Source of the DNA: Planctomycetota bacterium
GTDB lineage: Bacteria > Planctomycetota > UBA1135
Direction of reading: 5' to 3'
Length of the DNA stretch: 13,412 nt
Assembly: GCA_027623585.1 (NCBI GenBank)
Contig: JAQBVK010000031.1
Span: forward strand, 1-13,412
Position numbers and translations under genes: made by a program. The first letter of the stretch is position 1. The number at the start of each line of letters is the position of its first letter. The notes beneath the pieces are model-generated. The model saw only the letters and a program-made list of their open reading frames with translations, made no database searches and was not told where the DNA came from. Shown here piece after piece: positions 1 to 7,341 of this stretch.

Positions 1-239
1 GTTTCGAGGCCGGCCTGGAATCCTTCGCGGAACTGGTCGATCGCCTGGCCGCCGGCGATACGCGCGCCGTGCCGCAGAATCCCGTCGCGCGTGGAGCCCA
101 CAGCCGACATGAGTTGCCTGAAGCAGCAGGCGTGCTGGACTGGCGCTGTCGGGCCGCCGACCTCGAGCGGCAAGTGCGCGCGCTCGATCATGGACGTTAC
201 GCGAATCCGTTGACCACCGCGAAGATCGCTGACGGCTGA
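1..239 (+). CDS. Formyltransferase-like protein, 3' end (5' partial)
   Basis: The frame is open from the left edge (codons begin at base 3) to TGA at 237-239, giving 78 visible residues. The segment HELPEAAGVLDW, a variable stretch, then VRALDHGRYANPL resembles the end of the catalytic domain and the linker of methionyl-tRNA formyltransferase relatives, especially the formyltransferases linked to nonribosomal peptide synthetases, where a 'VRALDFGPYPNPL'-like sequence recurs. Such enzymes move a formyl group from 10-formyltetrahydrofolate to an amine. The N10-formyl-THF site and catalytic Asn/His/Asp lie outside the window, so activity and substrate cannot be judged. The protein ends abruptly after this linker, while plausible coding continues at once in another frame (see 214-411), so the stop may be a frameshift product. 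The family call rests on remembered consensus and is moderate. Confidence 0.5.
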   Translation, partial: FEAGLESFAELVDRLAAGDTRAVPQNPVARGAHSRHELPEAAGVLDWRCRAADLERQVRALDHGRYANPLTTAKIADG

Positions 240-411
240 GTTTCGAGCCGGCGTCGACCGCGTGGTGTTGGTGGAAGTGACGCAATTCAACCCGGCGACC
301 TTTCGGCCCGCACTGCGCCGCATGGGAGCGCTGCACGGCGACCACCAACTTCATGTTTTGAAGCTCGGAAACATTCATCCTTACGCGATCTTGGCCTTCG
401 CACGCGCCTGA
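214..411 (+). pseudogene. Open fragment in a different frame, probably the displaced C-terminus of the preceding gene
   Basis: This frame is open from 214 to TGA at 409-411. It has no ATG until late; GTG at 262 is a possible start. The translation from about 238 (EFRAGVDRVVLVEVTQF, then about 38 residues ending HPYAILAFARA) looks like real protein: alternating hydrophobic residues and no arginine-rich low complexity. The continuation of the upstream frame beyond 239 looks non-coding. The change from the upstream frame corresponds to one extra base, or two missing, near 230-240. It could be the end of the formyltransferase-like gene after an indel or sequencing error, or a small overlapping gene. 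I do not recognise the family. It stops 6 bases before the convergent nucleotidase gene. Confidence 0.4.
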
Positions 412-417
412 ACTTCG

Positions 418-1416
418 CTAGGCGCGCGCTTCGATCGCGCGCAGTGCTTCGAGCACGACTTCGTGCACGCGTCCGCCGGCGGTGCCGAGCACGCCGCGGT
501 TGTCTTCGAGTTTCGCGCCCTTGGTGAAGTCGAGCGGCTTGCCGTCCACGTCGGTGACGCGGCCGCCGGCCTCCTCGCACACGATCACTCCTGCGGCGTG
601 ATCCCACACGTTCTCGCGGTAGGTCGGCTTGCTGCGCGGGCGCAGATAGACCTCGGCGCCGCCGCAGGCGACCACGCCGTACTTGACCTGGGAGTCGTAG
701 CGCACGAAGCCGCCGCCGATGCCGGCCTGAGCGATCATGTCGTTGACCAATTTCGGATCGCCGTGCGCGGACTCGACGCTGCCGAGCACGCGCCACGCCG
801 CCGGATCCCGCGATCCAGTCACGCGCGCGGTCCACGCCTCGCCGCCGTCGAGCGGCTCGACGGTGCAGCCGCGCCCGCGCGCCGCGACGAACATCACGCC
901 GCGCGCACCTTCCGGCCGTGACAGATCGACCGGCAAGTTCGGACACACCAGCACGCCGGCCCACGGGATGCTGTCACGCAGCACTCCGATCGCCACCGCG
1001 TATTGCTCGCGACGCAGGAAGCCCTTGGTGCCGTCGATCGGATCGATGCACCAGGAGTACTCGCTGCCGGCCGCTCCCGAATGATCGATCGCGTCGCAGA
1101 TCTCTTCGAAGGAGATCGGACGTCCGAGCGCTTCGCCCGCCAGCCGCGTCATCAGCGCGGAGCTGTCGGGGCTTGCTTCCGCGCGCAACGCCGCCGCGCC
1201 CTCCTCGGCGATCACTCCATGCCCCGGGAATGCCGCGCGCACGCCGTCGAGAATGACCGCCTGCGAGCCGTAGTCGGCGATCGTCACCGGGCTGTCGTCG
1301 CTCTTGGCCATGGCGCCGCCGCCATCGGTAGCGGTCAACACGCCGCGGCAGACGTGGGCGGCGCGGCGCCCGGCGGCGCGCGCGACCTCGAGAACACGGT
1401 CAGCGAGTTCGTTCAT
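418..1416 (-). CDS. 3'(2'),5'-bisphosphate nucleotidase (CysQ/SAL1 type, inositol monophosphatase superfamily)
   Basis: The product has 332 residues and belongs to the Mg-dependent, lithium-sensitive phosphatase superfamily. The N-terminal SPVTIAD (residues 42-48), the metal ligands EE (71-72), the core motif DPIDGT (125-130) followed by KGF, and the late WDHAAG (271-276) are all present and correctly ordered. The insert GEALGRPISFEEICDAID between EE and DPIDGT is longer than in inositol monophosphatase proper and fits the yeast Hal2/plant SAL1 group. The expected role is hydrolysis of 3'-phosphoadenosine 5'-phosphate to AMP in the cytoplasm, clearing the by-product of sulfate assimilation and sulfotransferases. 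It is second in a minus-strand pair, starting 22 bases after the lipoprotein gene stops. There is no Shine-Dalgarno; the leader is pyrimidine-rich (CTCTCTC). Inositol-phosphate activity is the alternative but less likely. Confidence 0.88.
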   Translation of the reverse strand: MNELADRVLEVARAAGRRAAHVCRGVLTATDGGGAMAKSDDSPVTIADYGSQAVILDGVRAAFPGHGVIAEEGAAALRAEASPDSSALMTRLAGEALGRPISFEEICDAIDHSGAAGSEYSWCIDPIDGTKGFLRREQYAVAIGVLRDSIPWAGVLVCPNLPVDLSRPEGARGVMFVAARGRGCTVEPLDGGEAWTARVTGSRDPAAWRVLGSVESAHGDPKLVNDMIAQAGIGGGFVRYDSQVKYGVVACGGAEVYLRPRSKPTYRENVWDHAAGVIVCEEAGGRVTDVDGKPLDFTKGAKLEDNRGVLGTAGGRVHEVVLEALRAIEARA

Positions 1417-1438
1417 GGAATCGAGAGAGGATAGCGGA

Positions 1439-1933
1439 TCACTTCCGCTTCATCTCGATCCACATCACCTCGACCGGCCCGTCCGCGCGGTCGGCGATCA
1501 TCACGTAGGACCAGTGATCCGCGCTTTGGCGAACGGTGCGGTGCTCATAGGGGATGATCACTCCGGTTTCCCAGTCCGCGCCCTCGCTGTGCATGCGCAA
1601 GGTGGACGAAGCCGCGTCCCAAGCGCCGCGCATCACGGTCGGTTCGGCTTGTATGGCGTCGGTCCAGGTTTCGTCGTACTCGCCGCGCGATTGGTTCCAG
1701 AGCTGCACGCCGCGCCCGGTGAAGCCGCCGCCCCAATCCGAGCGGAAGTCCCAGATCAGAGCGCCCTTGTCCTCGTGGATTTCGTACGCAGCGGCGTAAA
1801 CGGTCTCGTCGCCGGCGAGCCGGTGAGTGCCCTCCCACGAGCCCTCGAAATCGGAGAGTGCGGACATCGGACCGCCGGAGCAGGACACGGCCAAGAGAGC
1901 GGCGGCTGCCGCGGCAGGAAGGATTCGCGCCAT
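1439..1933 (-). CDS. DUF1579-like lipoprotein
   Basis: The product has 164 residues. The start has one Arg, an alanine-rich hydrophobic stretch, and a lipobox AVSC with the modified Cys at residue 18, so it should be a lipoprotein. The mature part (FEGSWEGTHRLAG, then WNQSRGEYDETWTDA, then MRGAWDAASSTLRMH) follows the DUF1579 pattern: an N-terminal 'G.W.G' strand, a 'Y...W.D' strand and a later '.G.yD..t.tl' strand. This suggests a single small beta-barrel or lipocalin-like fold. No biochemical function is established for this family to my knowledge. It is first in the pair with the bisphosphate nucleotidase, and the two may be co-transcribed by spacing. Only 32 bases separate its start from the divergent gene at 1966, so the promoters must overlap coding sequence. 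The DUF1579 assignment is by pattern and moderate; the lipoprotein call is firm. Confidence 0.72.
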   Translation of the reverse strand: MARILPAAAAAALLAVSCSGGPMSALSDFEGSWEGTHRLAGDETVYAAAYEIHEDKGALIWDFRSDWGGGFTGRGVQLWNQSRGEYDETWTDAIQAEPTVMRGAWDAASSTLRMHSEGADWETGVIIPYEHRTVRQSADHWSYVMIADRADGPVEVMWIEMKRK

Positions 1934-1965
1934 GTCCGCAGGATATCGTGAGGCGTGGACCAGCC

Positions 1966-2301
1966 ATGAATCTCGCCGTCACCTACGTCGCCGTCTATCG
2001 CCCGCACCCTGGCAAGGAGGCCGAGCTCCTGGAGGTCGTGCGCCGCCACCTCCCTACGCTGCGCAGCGAAGGACTCGCCACCGATCATCCGGCGCTGCTG
2101 CTGAAGGCCGCTGACGGCGCCCTGATCGAGATCGCCTCGTGGAGGAGCGAGGAGCACTCGCGCTCCGCGCACGGCAACGAAGCGGTGCAGCAATTGTGGG
2201 CATCCTTCGCCGCGTGTTGCGACTTCCGTTCCCTGAAGGATCTGGCCGAAGCGCAGAAAATGTTTGCTCACTTCGAACGCGTCGAGGGCGTCGTGGCGTA
2301 G
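1966..2301 (+). CDS. Small ferredoxin-fold protein, possibly antibiotic-biosynthesis-monooxygenase (ABM)-like
   Basis: The product has 111 residues. The opening MNLAVTYVAVYRPHPGKEAE, a helix (LLEVVRRHLPTLRSEGL), a strand (ALLLKAADGALIEIASW), and a second helix region (HGNEAVQQLWASFAACCDF) match the beta-alpha-beta-beta-alpha-beta layout of dimeric alpha/beta-barrel proteins such as ABM or YciI-like families. No catalytic residue can be assigned and no substrate is suggested. ATG 1966 is chosen because the in-frame upstream extension is arginine-rich and lies over the start of the divergent lipoprotein gene. The stop is immediately followed by the GTG start of the DUF502 gene, so the two are probably translationally coupled. 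There is no clear Shine-Dalgarno: a GAGG lies about 12 bases upstream of ATG, which is too far. Confidence 0.7.
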   Translation: MNLAVTYVAVYRPHPGKEAELLEVVRRHLPTLRSEGLATDHPALLLKAADGALIEIASWRSEEHSRSAHGNEAVQQLWASFAACCDFRSLKDLAEAQKMFAHFERVEGVVA

Positions 2302-2898
2302 GTGAAGCGCCGCGTCACACGTTCGTTCCTGCGCGGCTTGAGCGTGGTGCTGCCGCTTGCGCTCACCGCCTACGCGCTGTGGTGGTTACTGGCGAGCATC
2401 GAGCAGATTTTCCATTGGCTGTGGTTGCGTCTGTTGCCGGATGCTTGGTATTTCACCGGCCTCGGCATCGTGCTCGGCGTGCTGGCGATCTACGCGGCCG
2501 GGGTGTTCGCGGGTGCGTGGCTCGGCCGCGTGCTGATCGAAGCCATGGAAGGTGTGCTCGGGCGCATTCCGCTCGTCAAAACGATTTACGGTTCGGTGCG
2601 AGATCTCACTTCCTTCTTCTCCGGCAAGAAGCAAGGCATGAACCGTGTTGTGATCGCCGAAGTGACGCCGGGCATCCGCCTGCTCGGCTTCGTCACGCAG
2701 GAAGACGCGCAGCGCATCACCGGGCTGCCGGAAGACGCCGGCCTGACCGCCGTCTATCTGCCGATGTCCTACCAGATCGGCGGCTATATGGTGCTGCTGC
2801 CGCGCGAGCGACTGACGCAACTCGACATGAAGGTCGAAGACGCGCTGCGGCTCGCGATCACCGCCGGCATCGTCGAAGATCCGCCGCGCGCGGCTTGA
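2302..2898 (+). CDS. DUF502 family inner-membrane protein
   Basis: The product has 198 residues. Two hydrophobic segments (about residues 11-33, and 50-73 including GIVLGVLAIYAAGVFAGAWLG) are followed by the family's characteristic IPLVKTIYGSVRDLTSFFSG and a soluble C-terminal half containing VYLPMSYQIGGYMVLLPRE. Length and motif order match DUF502. These are membrane proteins of unknown function found across Proteobacteria, Planctomycetota and chloroplast-bearing plants (the plant members are LIKE COV). The start is GTG directly abutting the stop of the upstream gene; no other in-frame start gives the N-terminal basic residues and first membrane segment so well. It ends 4 bases before the convergent serine hydrolase gene stops. 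Confidence 0.88.
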   Translation: MKRRVTRSFLRGLSVVLPLALTAYALWWLLASIEQIFHWLWLRLLPDAWYFTGLGIVLGVLAIYAAGVFAGAWLGRVLIEAMEGVLGRIPLVKTIYGSVRDLTSFFSGKKQGMNRVVIAEVTPGIRLLGFVTQEDAQRITGLPEDAGLTAVYLPMSYQIGGYMVLLPRERLTQLDMKVEDALRLAITAGIVEDPPRAA

Positions 2899-2902
2899 TC
2901 GT

Positions 2903-5260
2903 TCACTGCGGCGGCGCGAAGTCCGCCGCACTGAATTTCACTCCGCCTTCGACCGTGGTGACCACGATCTCCAGGCGGCCGCTGGCATCGTTCTCGCTGC
3001 TGAAGCGATAAGGAAAGCGGATCCCGCCGAATTCTCGGTAGTCCGCAAATCGGAGTTCGACCGCCATGCTGCCGGCACCCTCGACGGTGACCGCGGTGGC
3101 GAGTTTCAGCACGTCGCCGTGCTCGAGCTCGATCCAGGCGGTGTCGCGCCCGCCTTCGGGCCGCAGCAGTGAAACCGCCGCGCAACGCACGCCGTCGAGT
3201 TCTTCGGTGCGGATCACCGCCGGCTCACCGTAGGAGGCGAACAGGGAGACAATTTGCGCGCGCGGATCCGCGCGCAACTTTTCGGCGAGCTGCTTGCCGC
3301 TCAACTCGTCATAGGGTCCGAAATCCCCCGCGCTCCAAGCGAGTTTGCGCGCGGGATCGATCCCCTCCACGATCGCGCCGAACTCGCCGAGGTCCACGCG
3401 TTGCCAGAAGCGCCCATCGGCGCCGAGACGCATCTCGAGATCGGCTTCAGCGCCCTGGTGTACGAAGCTCGCGTGCGCGCGCAGGCGAATGCCTCCCAAT
3501 TCTGCCAGAGCGAGCAGCCGCGCTTCTTCTCCGATCAGCTCCCGTAGTTCTGCGAGCTTCGGGATCGAGTCGCCGCCGTCCGCCAGATCTCCGGCGCGCG
3601 GCAGTTCGAGTTTGCCGCCGCTGGTTTCGCGATAGGCCATCGCCTGCGGCGCGGCTTCGTCGGGCGTGAAGCGCACTTCGACGCTCGGCATCGCGCGAAA
3701 CGTCCGCCAGCCTGCCTCGTCCGCGTCGCCGAGCTCGTATTCGGTCTGACCCGGCACCTCCACCGTGAGCACGCCGTCCCGCGTGCGCACGGTCCATTCC
3801 TGAGCGGCAGGCTCGAAGGTGTAGCGTCCGGTCATCGGGCCCGGCTCGGCGACCAGCGACGGCTCCCAATCAGCGGGCGCCGCACCCTGGCGCGGCAGCC
3901 GGAAGAGCTGTCCGGCCTGATGCATGCGCAGCGCACGCACTCTCCCGCTCTCGTCGCTCTCGAACTCGACCGCGATGGCGTCGGTCATCTCGAAGGAGCG
4001 CAAGCCATTCTCGTCGGCCGGCTTCAACAAGAAGAACATCTGTCCTGGCACGTCCACGCCGAGCTTCTCCTTCTCGATGCGCACGTCGAAGACCAGGTTC
4101 TGGAAGGCGCCGAAGTCCGCGTCGTACTTGCCGACGAAGCGCGCGAGGTCTTCGGCTCCGACCGCTTGATCATCCTGCGGCGGCGGCTCTAGGAGCGCGC
4201 CGAACAGGAGATCCACGGAGCCGCCTTGCAGCGCCGACGCCGTTACGTTGCTGAGCAGCACGTAGCCGAGGTTCTCTTCCGGAATGAAAGAAACCTGCGC
4301 CGCGAAACCGTCGATGTTGCCGCCGTGTTGGATCACGGTGCGTCCGCGCCACGGCTGCACCATCCATCCCATCCCGTAAGCCAGTTGTCCAGGCGCCACG
4401 TCGATTTGCGGTTGCCAGGTTTCACGCAGCGCCGCTTCCGAGATCAGCCGCGCGTCATCCGTCTCGCCGAGCGCGAGCAGAAAGCGCAACCAGAGGCTCA
4501 TGTCGTTCACGCTCGACACGATCGCTCCGGCCGGCGCCACACGATCGATGTTGCGCATCGGCAAACGCTTCCAATCGCCTCGATCCTCAACCCACTGATA
4601 GCCGGCAGCGAGTCTCGACTGCTCGCGATACTCCGCCTCCGTGAGGAAGGTCGACTCCATGCCGAGCGGCTCCAGCAGGCGCTGTCGCACCTGCGTCGCC
4701 CAAGGCGCCCCGCCCGCCGCCGCCGCCGCCGAACCGGCGGCGAGATACATCACATTGTTGTAGTGGAACCGCTTGCGAAAGCCGTCCCACGGCTCAGCGT
4801 GGGTCGCTTGCGCGAGGACGCGATCGGAACCGGCGAGGCCGGCGGCCCACAACACTCCCATGCGCGTGAAACCAGTGCGGTGGCAAACCAGATCGCGAAT
4901 CGTCACGTCACCGGCTTCGCCGCCGCGCGGCGCGAGCCGAAACTCGGGCAGATGCTGCATCACCGGATCGTCCCAGGCGATGCGGCCGTCCTCGCCGAGC
5001 ATTGCGAGCAGCGTCGTCGTAAGGGCCTTGGTGGTGGAGCCGATCGCGAACAGGGTGTCGGCGTCGGCGGCCCGCGCGCTCTCCATGTCGGCGAGGCCGA
5101 AGCCCTCGGCGAACACCAGTTCGCCGTCGCGCACCACGGCGAGCGCGAGGCCAGGGATGCGATGATCCACGCGCGCGGATTCCACCAGCGAACTCAGCGT
5201 CTGGGCGTCGATTAGCTGCTGCGGGAGGGCGAAGAGAGCTAGGAGGTAGGCAAGGATCAT
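2903..5260 (-). CDS. Secreted serine hydrolase, beta-lactamase/PBP class C fold, with long C-terminal extension
   Basis: The product has 785 residues from ATG at 5258-5260, giving the signal peptide MILAYLLALFALPQQLIDAQ. A TTG start 30 bases upstream would put Asn and Lys before the signal and is less likely. The serine beta-lactamase motifs are present: SxxK as STTK at residues 75-78, YxN as YNN at 167-169, and HGG at 312-314 in place of KTG. This is typical of class C-like esterases and D-aminopeptidases ('Beta-lactamase' Pfam family). The catalytic domain covers about 25-355. Residues about 365-455 resemble DUF3471, and 475-555 look like a second small beta-rich module of similar layout. 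Residues about 565-785 resemble the C-terminal half of outer-membrane lipoprotein-sorting proteins, ending DYREFGGIRFPYRFSSEND and an FAPP-type terminus. Expected location is periplasm or outside; the substrate (peptide, ester or lactam) is unknown. Confidence 0.85.
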   Translation of the reverse strand: MILAYLLALFALPQQLIDAQTLSSLVESARVDHRIPGLALAVVRDGELVFAEGFGLADMESARAADADTLFAIGSTTKALTTTLLAMLGEDGRIAWDDPVMQHLPEFRLAPRGGEAGDVTIRDLVCHRTGFTRMGVLWAAGLAGSDRVLAQATHAEPWDGFRKRFHYNNVMYLAAGSAAAAAGGAPWATQVRQRLLEPLGMESTFLTEAEYREQSRLAAGYQWVEDRGDWKRLPMRNIDRVAPAGAIVSSVNDMSLWLRFLLALGETDDARLISEAALRETWQPQIDVAPGQLAYGMGWMVQPWRGRTVIQHGGNIDGFAAQVSFIPEENLGYVLLSNVTASALQGGSVDLLFGALLEPPPQDDQAVGAEDLARFVGKYDADFGAFQNLVFDVRIEKEKLGVDVPGQMFFLLKPADENGLRSFEMTDAIAVEFESDESGRVRALRMHQAGQLFRLPRQGAAPADWEPSLVAEPGPMTGRYTFEPAAQEWTVRTRDGVLTVEVPGQTEYELGDADEAGWRTFRAMPSVEVRFTPDEAAPQAMAYRETSGGKLELPRAGDLADGGDSIPKLAELRELIGEEARLLALAELGGIRLRAHASFVHQGAEADLEMRLGADGRFWQRVDLGEFGAIVEGIDPARKLAWSAGDFGPYDELSGKQLAEKLRADPRAQIVSLFASYGEPAVIRTEELDGVRCAAVSLLRPEGGRDTAWIELEHGDVLKLATAVTVEGAGSMAVELRFADYREFGGIRFPYRFSSENDASGRLEIVVTTVEGGVKFSAADFAPPQ

Positions 5261-5322
5261 GGGCGCCGGATTCGAATTTTTGGGATACAATAACCTTGAC
5301 CAGCGATGGTCGCCCGTCCGAG
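5261..5322. promoter_or_regulatory. Divergent intergenic region with candidate -10 box
   Basis: These 62 bases between the serine hydrolase (minus) and the first CRTAC1 gene (plus) must hold both promoters. An AT-rich patch stands out from the GC-rich surroundings. TACAAT at 5286-5291 matches the sigma-70 -10 consensus in five of six positions and lies 31 bases before ATG 5323. No convincing -35 box sits 16-18 bases upstream, so this is only a candidate. A TTCGAA palindrome lies at 5271-5276. Confidence 0.25.
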
Positions 5323-7212
5323 ATGTTCACTCGCCTCCTCCTCGCTAGCACCGCTCTGCTGGTCGGTTCCGGTCCTCTCACCGCGCAGGCCCACAACGGC
5401 GCGTACCCGATTCGCTTCTACGATCTGGCGCCGCAAGCGGGCGTGGACGTGCTCGGCTTCGGCCGCGGCAGCGCGATGGTGGACCTCGACAACGATGGTC
5501 TGCTCGATCTGGTGGCAACCAGCGCGAGCGTGCAGACCTACTACTTCCGGCAGCTTCCGGGTGGCGGCGTGCACAGCGTCCCGCAGTTCCAGGAGATGAC
5601 CACGCTCTGGCAGATTCCGCAGGACACCAAGCAGACCTGGGGTACGGTCGCCGCAGACTTCGACAACGACGGCGACAAGGATCTCTACTTCCCGTGCGGA
5701 GGATTTCCTTACGCCGAAACCAACCGGCTGCTCCGCAACGATCTGAACACCCTCGGCAAGTTCACGCTGATGGGGCCGGCCGACGCGGGCGACGCAGTGA
5801 CCTTGCTCGATTCGAGTTTCGGTGCCTCCGCGGTGGACTATGACCTGGACGGCGACCTCGACCTGTTCACTTCGGCGACAGTCGCCTTTGCTGGCACACT
5901 GGATCAGCCTTGCCGTCTGCTGCGCAATGACGGCGCGCTCCACTTCACGGACGTCAGCATTGCCGCAGGCATCACCGAGCTCGGCAACTACAAGCACACT
6001 GGCGTCGGCGACATCGATAACGACGGCTGGCCGGACCTCGGCGTCGGCCAACTCGTCGGCCCCGCGCGCCTTTGGCGCAACAACGGGAATGGCACCTTTC
6101 GAGAAATCGCGCAGGTTGCCGGACTTTCCGCGCCAGCCAAGAACTTCGGCTTCGTGTTCGACGACTTCGACAACGATGGCTGGCAGGACGTCTTCTTGCC
6201 GCAGTATCTGTCGCCCGGTGACTCCCGGATCAGCCGCCTGTTCCTGAACAACCAGGACGGCACCTTCCGCGACGTCTCGAACGCGAGCGGGATCGGCGGG
6301 CAGGAGGACATGGGGCACAACGTCGGCGACCTCAACGCCGATGGCTTCCCGGACCTGTACATGGGCACCGGCCACCCCACGCGGCTGTCCTACGACAAGC
6401 TCTATCTGGTGCGCCCGAATGGCGGCAACGGAGTCCGGGCGATTGATCTCACCGACTACAGCCGCATCCGCACCGGCGGATTGACCCGCTGCCACGGCAC
6501 GCCTTTCGGCGACGTGAACGGCGACGGTTTCCTCGACATCTACGCCGTGAACGGCGGCCCCGCGGCCGATCCGTTGAGCGTGCAGGAGGCGTACCTCTGG
6601 TTCAACGAAGGCAACCAGAACCGCTGGCTGAAGGCCGATCTGAGCGGGGTGATCTCGAATCGAGATGCTCTGGGTACGCGCCTGAACGTACGCACTCAGG
6701 ACGGTCGCGAGGTGCATCGCACCCTCAGCGCCGGCCGCGGCTTCACCAACACCGACGCGCACGAGACCCACTTCGGACTCGGCCAGACTTTTCGAGCGGA
6801 CTGGATCCGGATTCTGTGGCCGAGCGGCTACGAGCAGTTCCTCTTGACTCCGCCGCTTGAGCAGACCACGAAGATCATCGAGACGGTCCTCTGGACCCAG
6901 GACACGGCCCGGCTCGGGCAGAACGTCGCCATCGAGGCCACCGGGCCGGCCGGCTTCGAGGTCCGCATGATGTCCTCCAAGCATCCCGATTTCCGGCTCC
7001 GGGCGGACTGGGGCGGCTTCATGCGCATCGGAGGCCCCTGGTACGACTCCCCGCCGGTCCTCCTGGGTTCGGATGGCAAGGCCACCGTCCAGGTGTCGGT
7101 CCCGGCCAATGCCGGCTCCGTAGGGCAGACCCTCTACCTCCAGGCGCGGGTGATCCGGGTCGGATCCGGTCTGGGAATCCTGACCAACCGGCTCGATCTG
7201 GTGATTCAGTAG
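5323..7212 (+). CDS. CRTAC1 family secreted protein 1 (FG-GAP/VCBS propeller + ASPIC/UnbV + C-terminal beta domain)
   Basis: The product has 629 residues. ATG 5323 gives the signal peptide MFTRLLLASTALLVGSG through TAQ; an in-frame TTG 27 bases earlier adds a hydrophilic leader and is rejected. Seven Asp-rich calcium-type loops of the form DxDxDGxxD begin at about residues 54, 112, 172, 230, 281, 336 and 397, roughly one per 51-61 residues. This predicts a seven-bladed integrin-like beta-propeller. An ASPIC/UnbV domain follows at about 440-520 (SGVISNRDALGTRL, HFGLG, WPSG at 499-502). Residues about 521-629 form a C-terminal beta-rich region shared with the two paralogues. The protein should be exported; CRTAC1-type proteins have no firmly known bacterial function, with adhesion or polymer binding as common guesses. 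It diverges from the serine hydrolase gene, and the second paralogue starts 129 bases downstream. Confidence 0.9.
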   Translation: MFTRLLLASTALLVGSGPLTAQAHNGAYPIRFYDLAPQAGVDVLGFGRGSAMVDLDNDGLLDLVATSASVQTYYFRQLPGGGVHSVPQFQEMTTLWQIPQDTKQTWGTVAADFDNDGDKDLYFPCGGFPYAETNRLLRNDLNTLGKFTLMGPADAGDAVTLLDSSFGASAVDYDLDGDLDLFTSATVAFAGTLDQPCRLLRNDGALHFTDVSIAAGITELGNYKHTGVGDIDNDGWPDLGVGQLVGPARLWRNNGNGTFREIAQVAGLSAPAKNFGFVFDDFDNDGWQDVFLPQYLSPGDSRISRLFLNNQDGTFRDVSNASGIGGQEDMGHNVGDLNADGFPDLYMGTGHPTRLSYDKLYLVRPNGGNGVRAIDLTDYSRIRTGGLTRCHGTPFGDVNGDGFLDIYAVNGGPAADPLSVQEAYLWFNEGNQNRWLKADLSGVISNRDALGTRLNVRTQDGREVHRTLSAGRGFTNTDAHETHFGLGQTFRADWIRILWPSGYEQFLLTPPLEQTTKIIETVLWTQDTARLGQNVAIEATGPAGFEVRMMSSKHPDFRLRADWGGFMRIGGPWYDSPPVLLGSDGKATVQVSVPANAGSVGQTLYLQARVIRVGSGLGILTNRLDLVIQ

Positions 7213-7341
7213 GCCTTGACGCCTCACCTGTAAAAAAGAAGAACTGGCTTTTTCGACCCCGACGGCTCGTCGTTATAGGTTAGTCTTCAAAGTCGGACAG
7301 CCCCCTTTCACCCCCTCGGAAACTCGCCGCCAAACCTCATC
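7213..7341. other. Intergenic region between the first two CRTAC1 genes
   Basis: This is the longest gene-free stretch in the window. An AT-rich patch holds AAAAAG at 7233-7238 and CTTTTT at 7248-7253, a weak six-pair stem with a nine-base loop that could be a poor terminator. A separate small stem, CGACG-GCT-CGTCG, occupies 7260-7272. A loose promoter can be drawn: TTTCGA (7251-7256), 17 bases, then TATAGG (7274-7279), matching only three and four consensus positions. A pyrimidine-rich run precedes the ATG and no Shine-Dalgarno is visible. Whether the second gene has its own promoter cannot be decided from sequence. Confidence 0.3.

Noticed and set aside
1858..1965. N-terminal extension of the small ferredoxin-fold protein
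   Set aside because: The added residues are arginine-rich and antisense to the lipoprotein signal peptide; ATG 1966 begins exactly at the first beta strand.
4226..5215. 329-codon plus-strand open frame inside the serine hydrolase gene
   Set aside because: It is antisense to a gene with all catalytic motifs and is Arg/His-rich without recognisable structure; a product of high GC.
5261..5298. TTG codons at 5288-5290 (minus) and 5296-5298 (plus) as starts for the two divergent genes
   Set aside because: Both would put hydrophilic residues before a clear signal peptide, and the two genes would almost touch, leaving no promoter; the downstream ATGs at 5260 and 5323 fit better.
5257..7227. Long open frame on the minus strand (656 codons) under the first CRTAC1 gene, and similar ones at 7804-9186 and 10419-11561
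   Set aside because: They are antisense shadows: the repeated GAC-GGC codons of the Asp-rich loops read backwards as Val/Ala/Glu-rich runs. They lack domain features and start in or beyond neighbouring gene ends.
7260..7272. CGACG-GCT-CGTCG stem as a terminator for the first CRTAC1 gene
   Set aside because: Five pairs with a three-base loop and no T-run is too weak; such stems are common by chance in GC-rich DNA.
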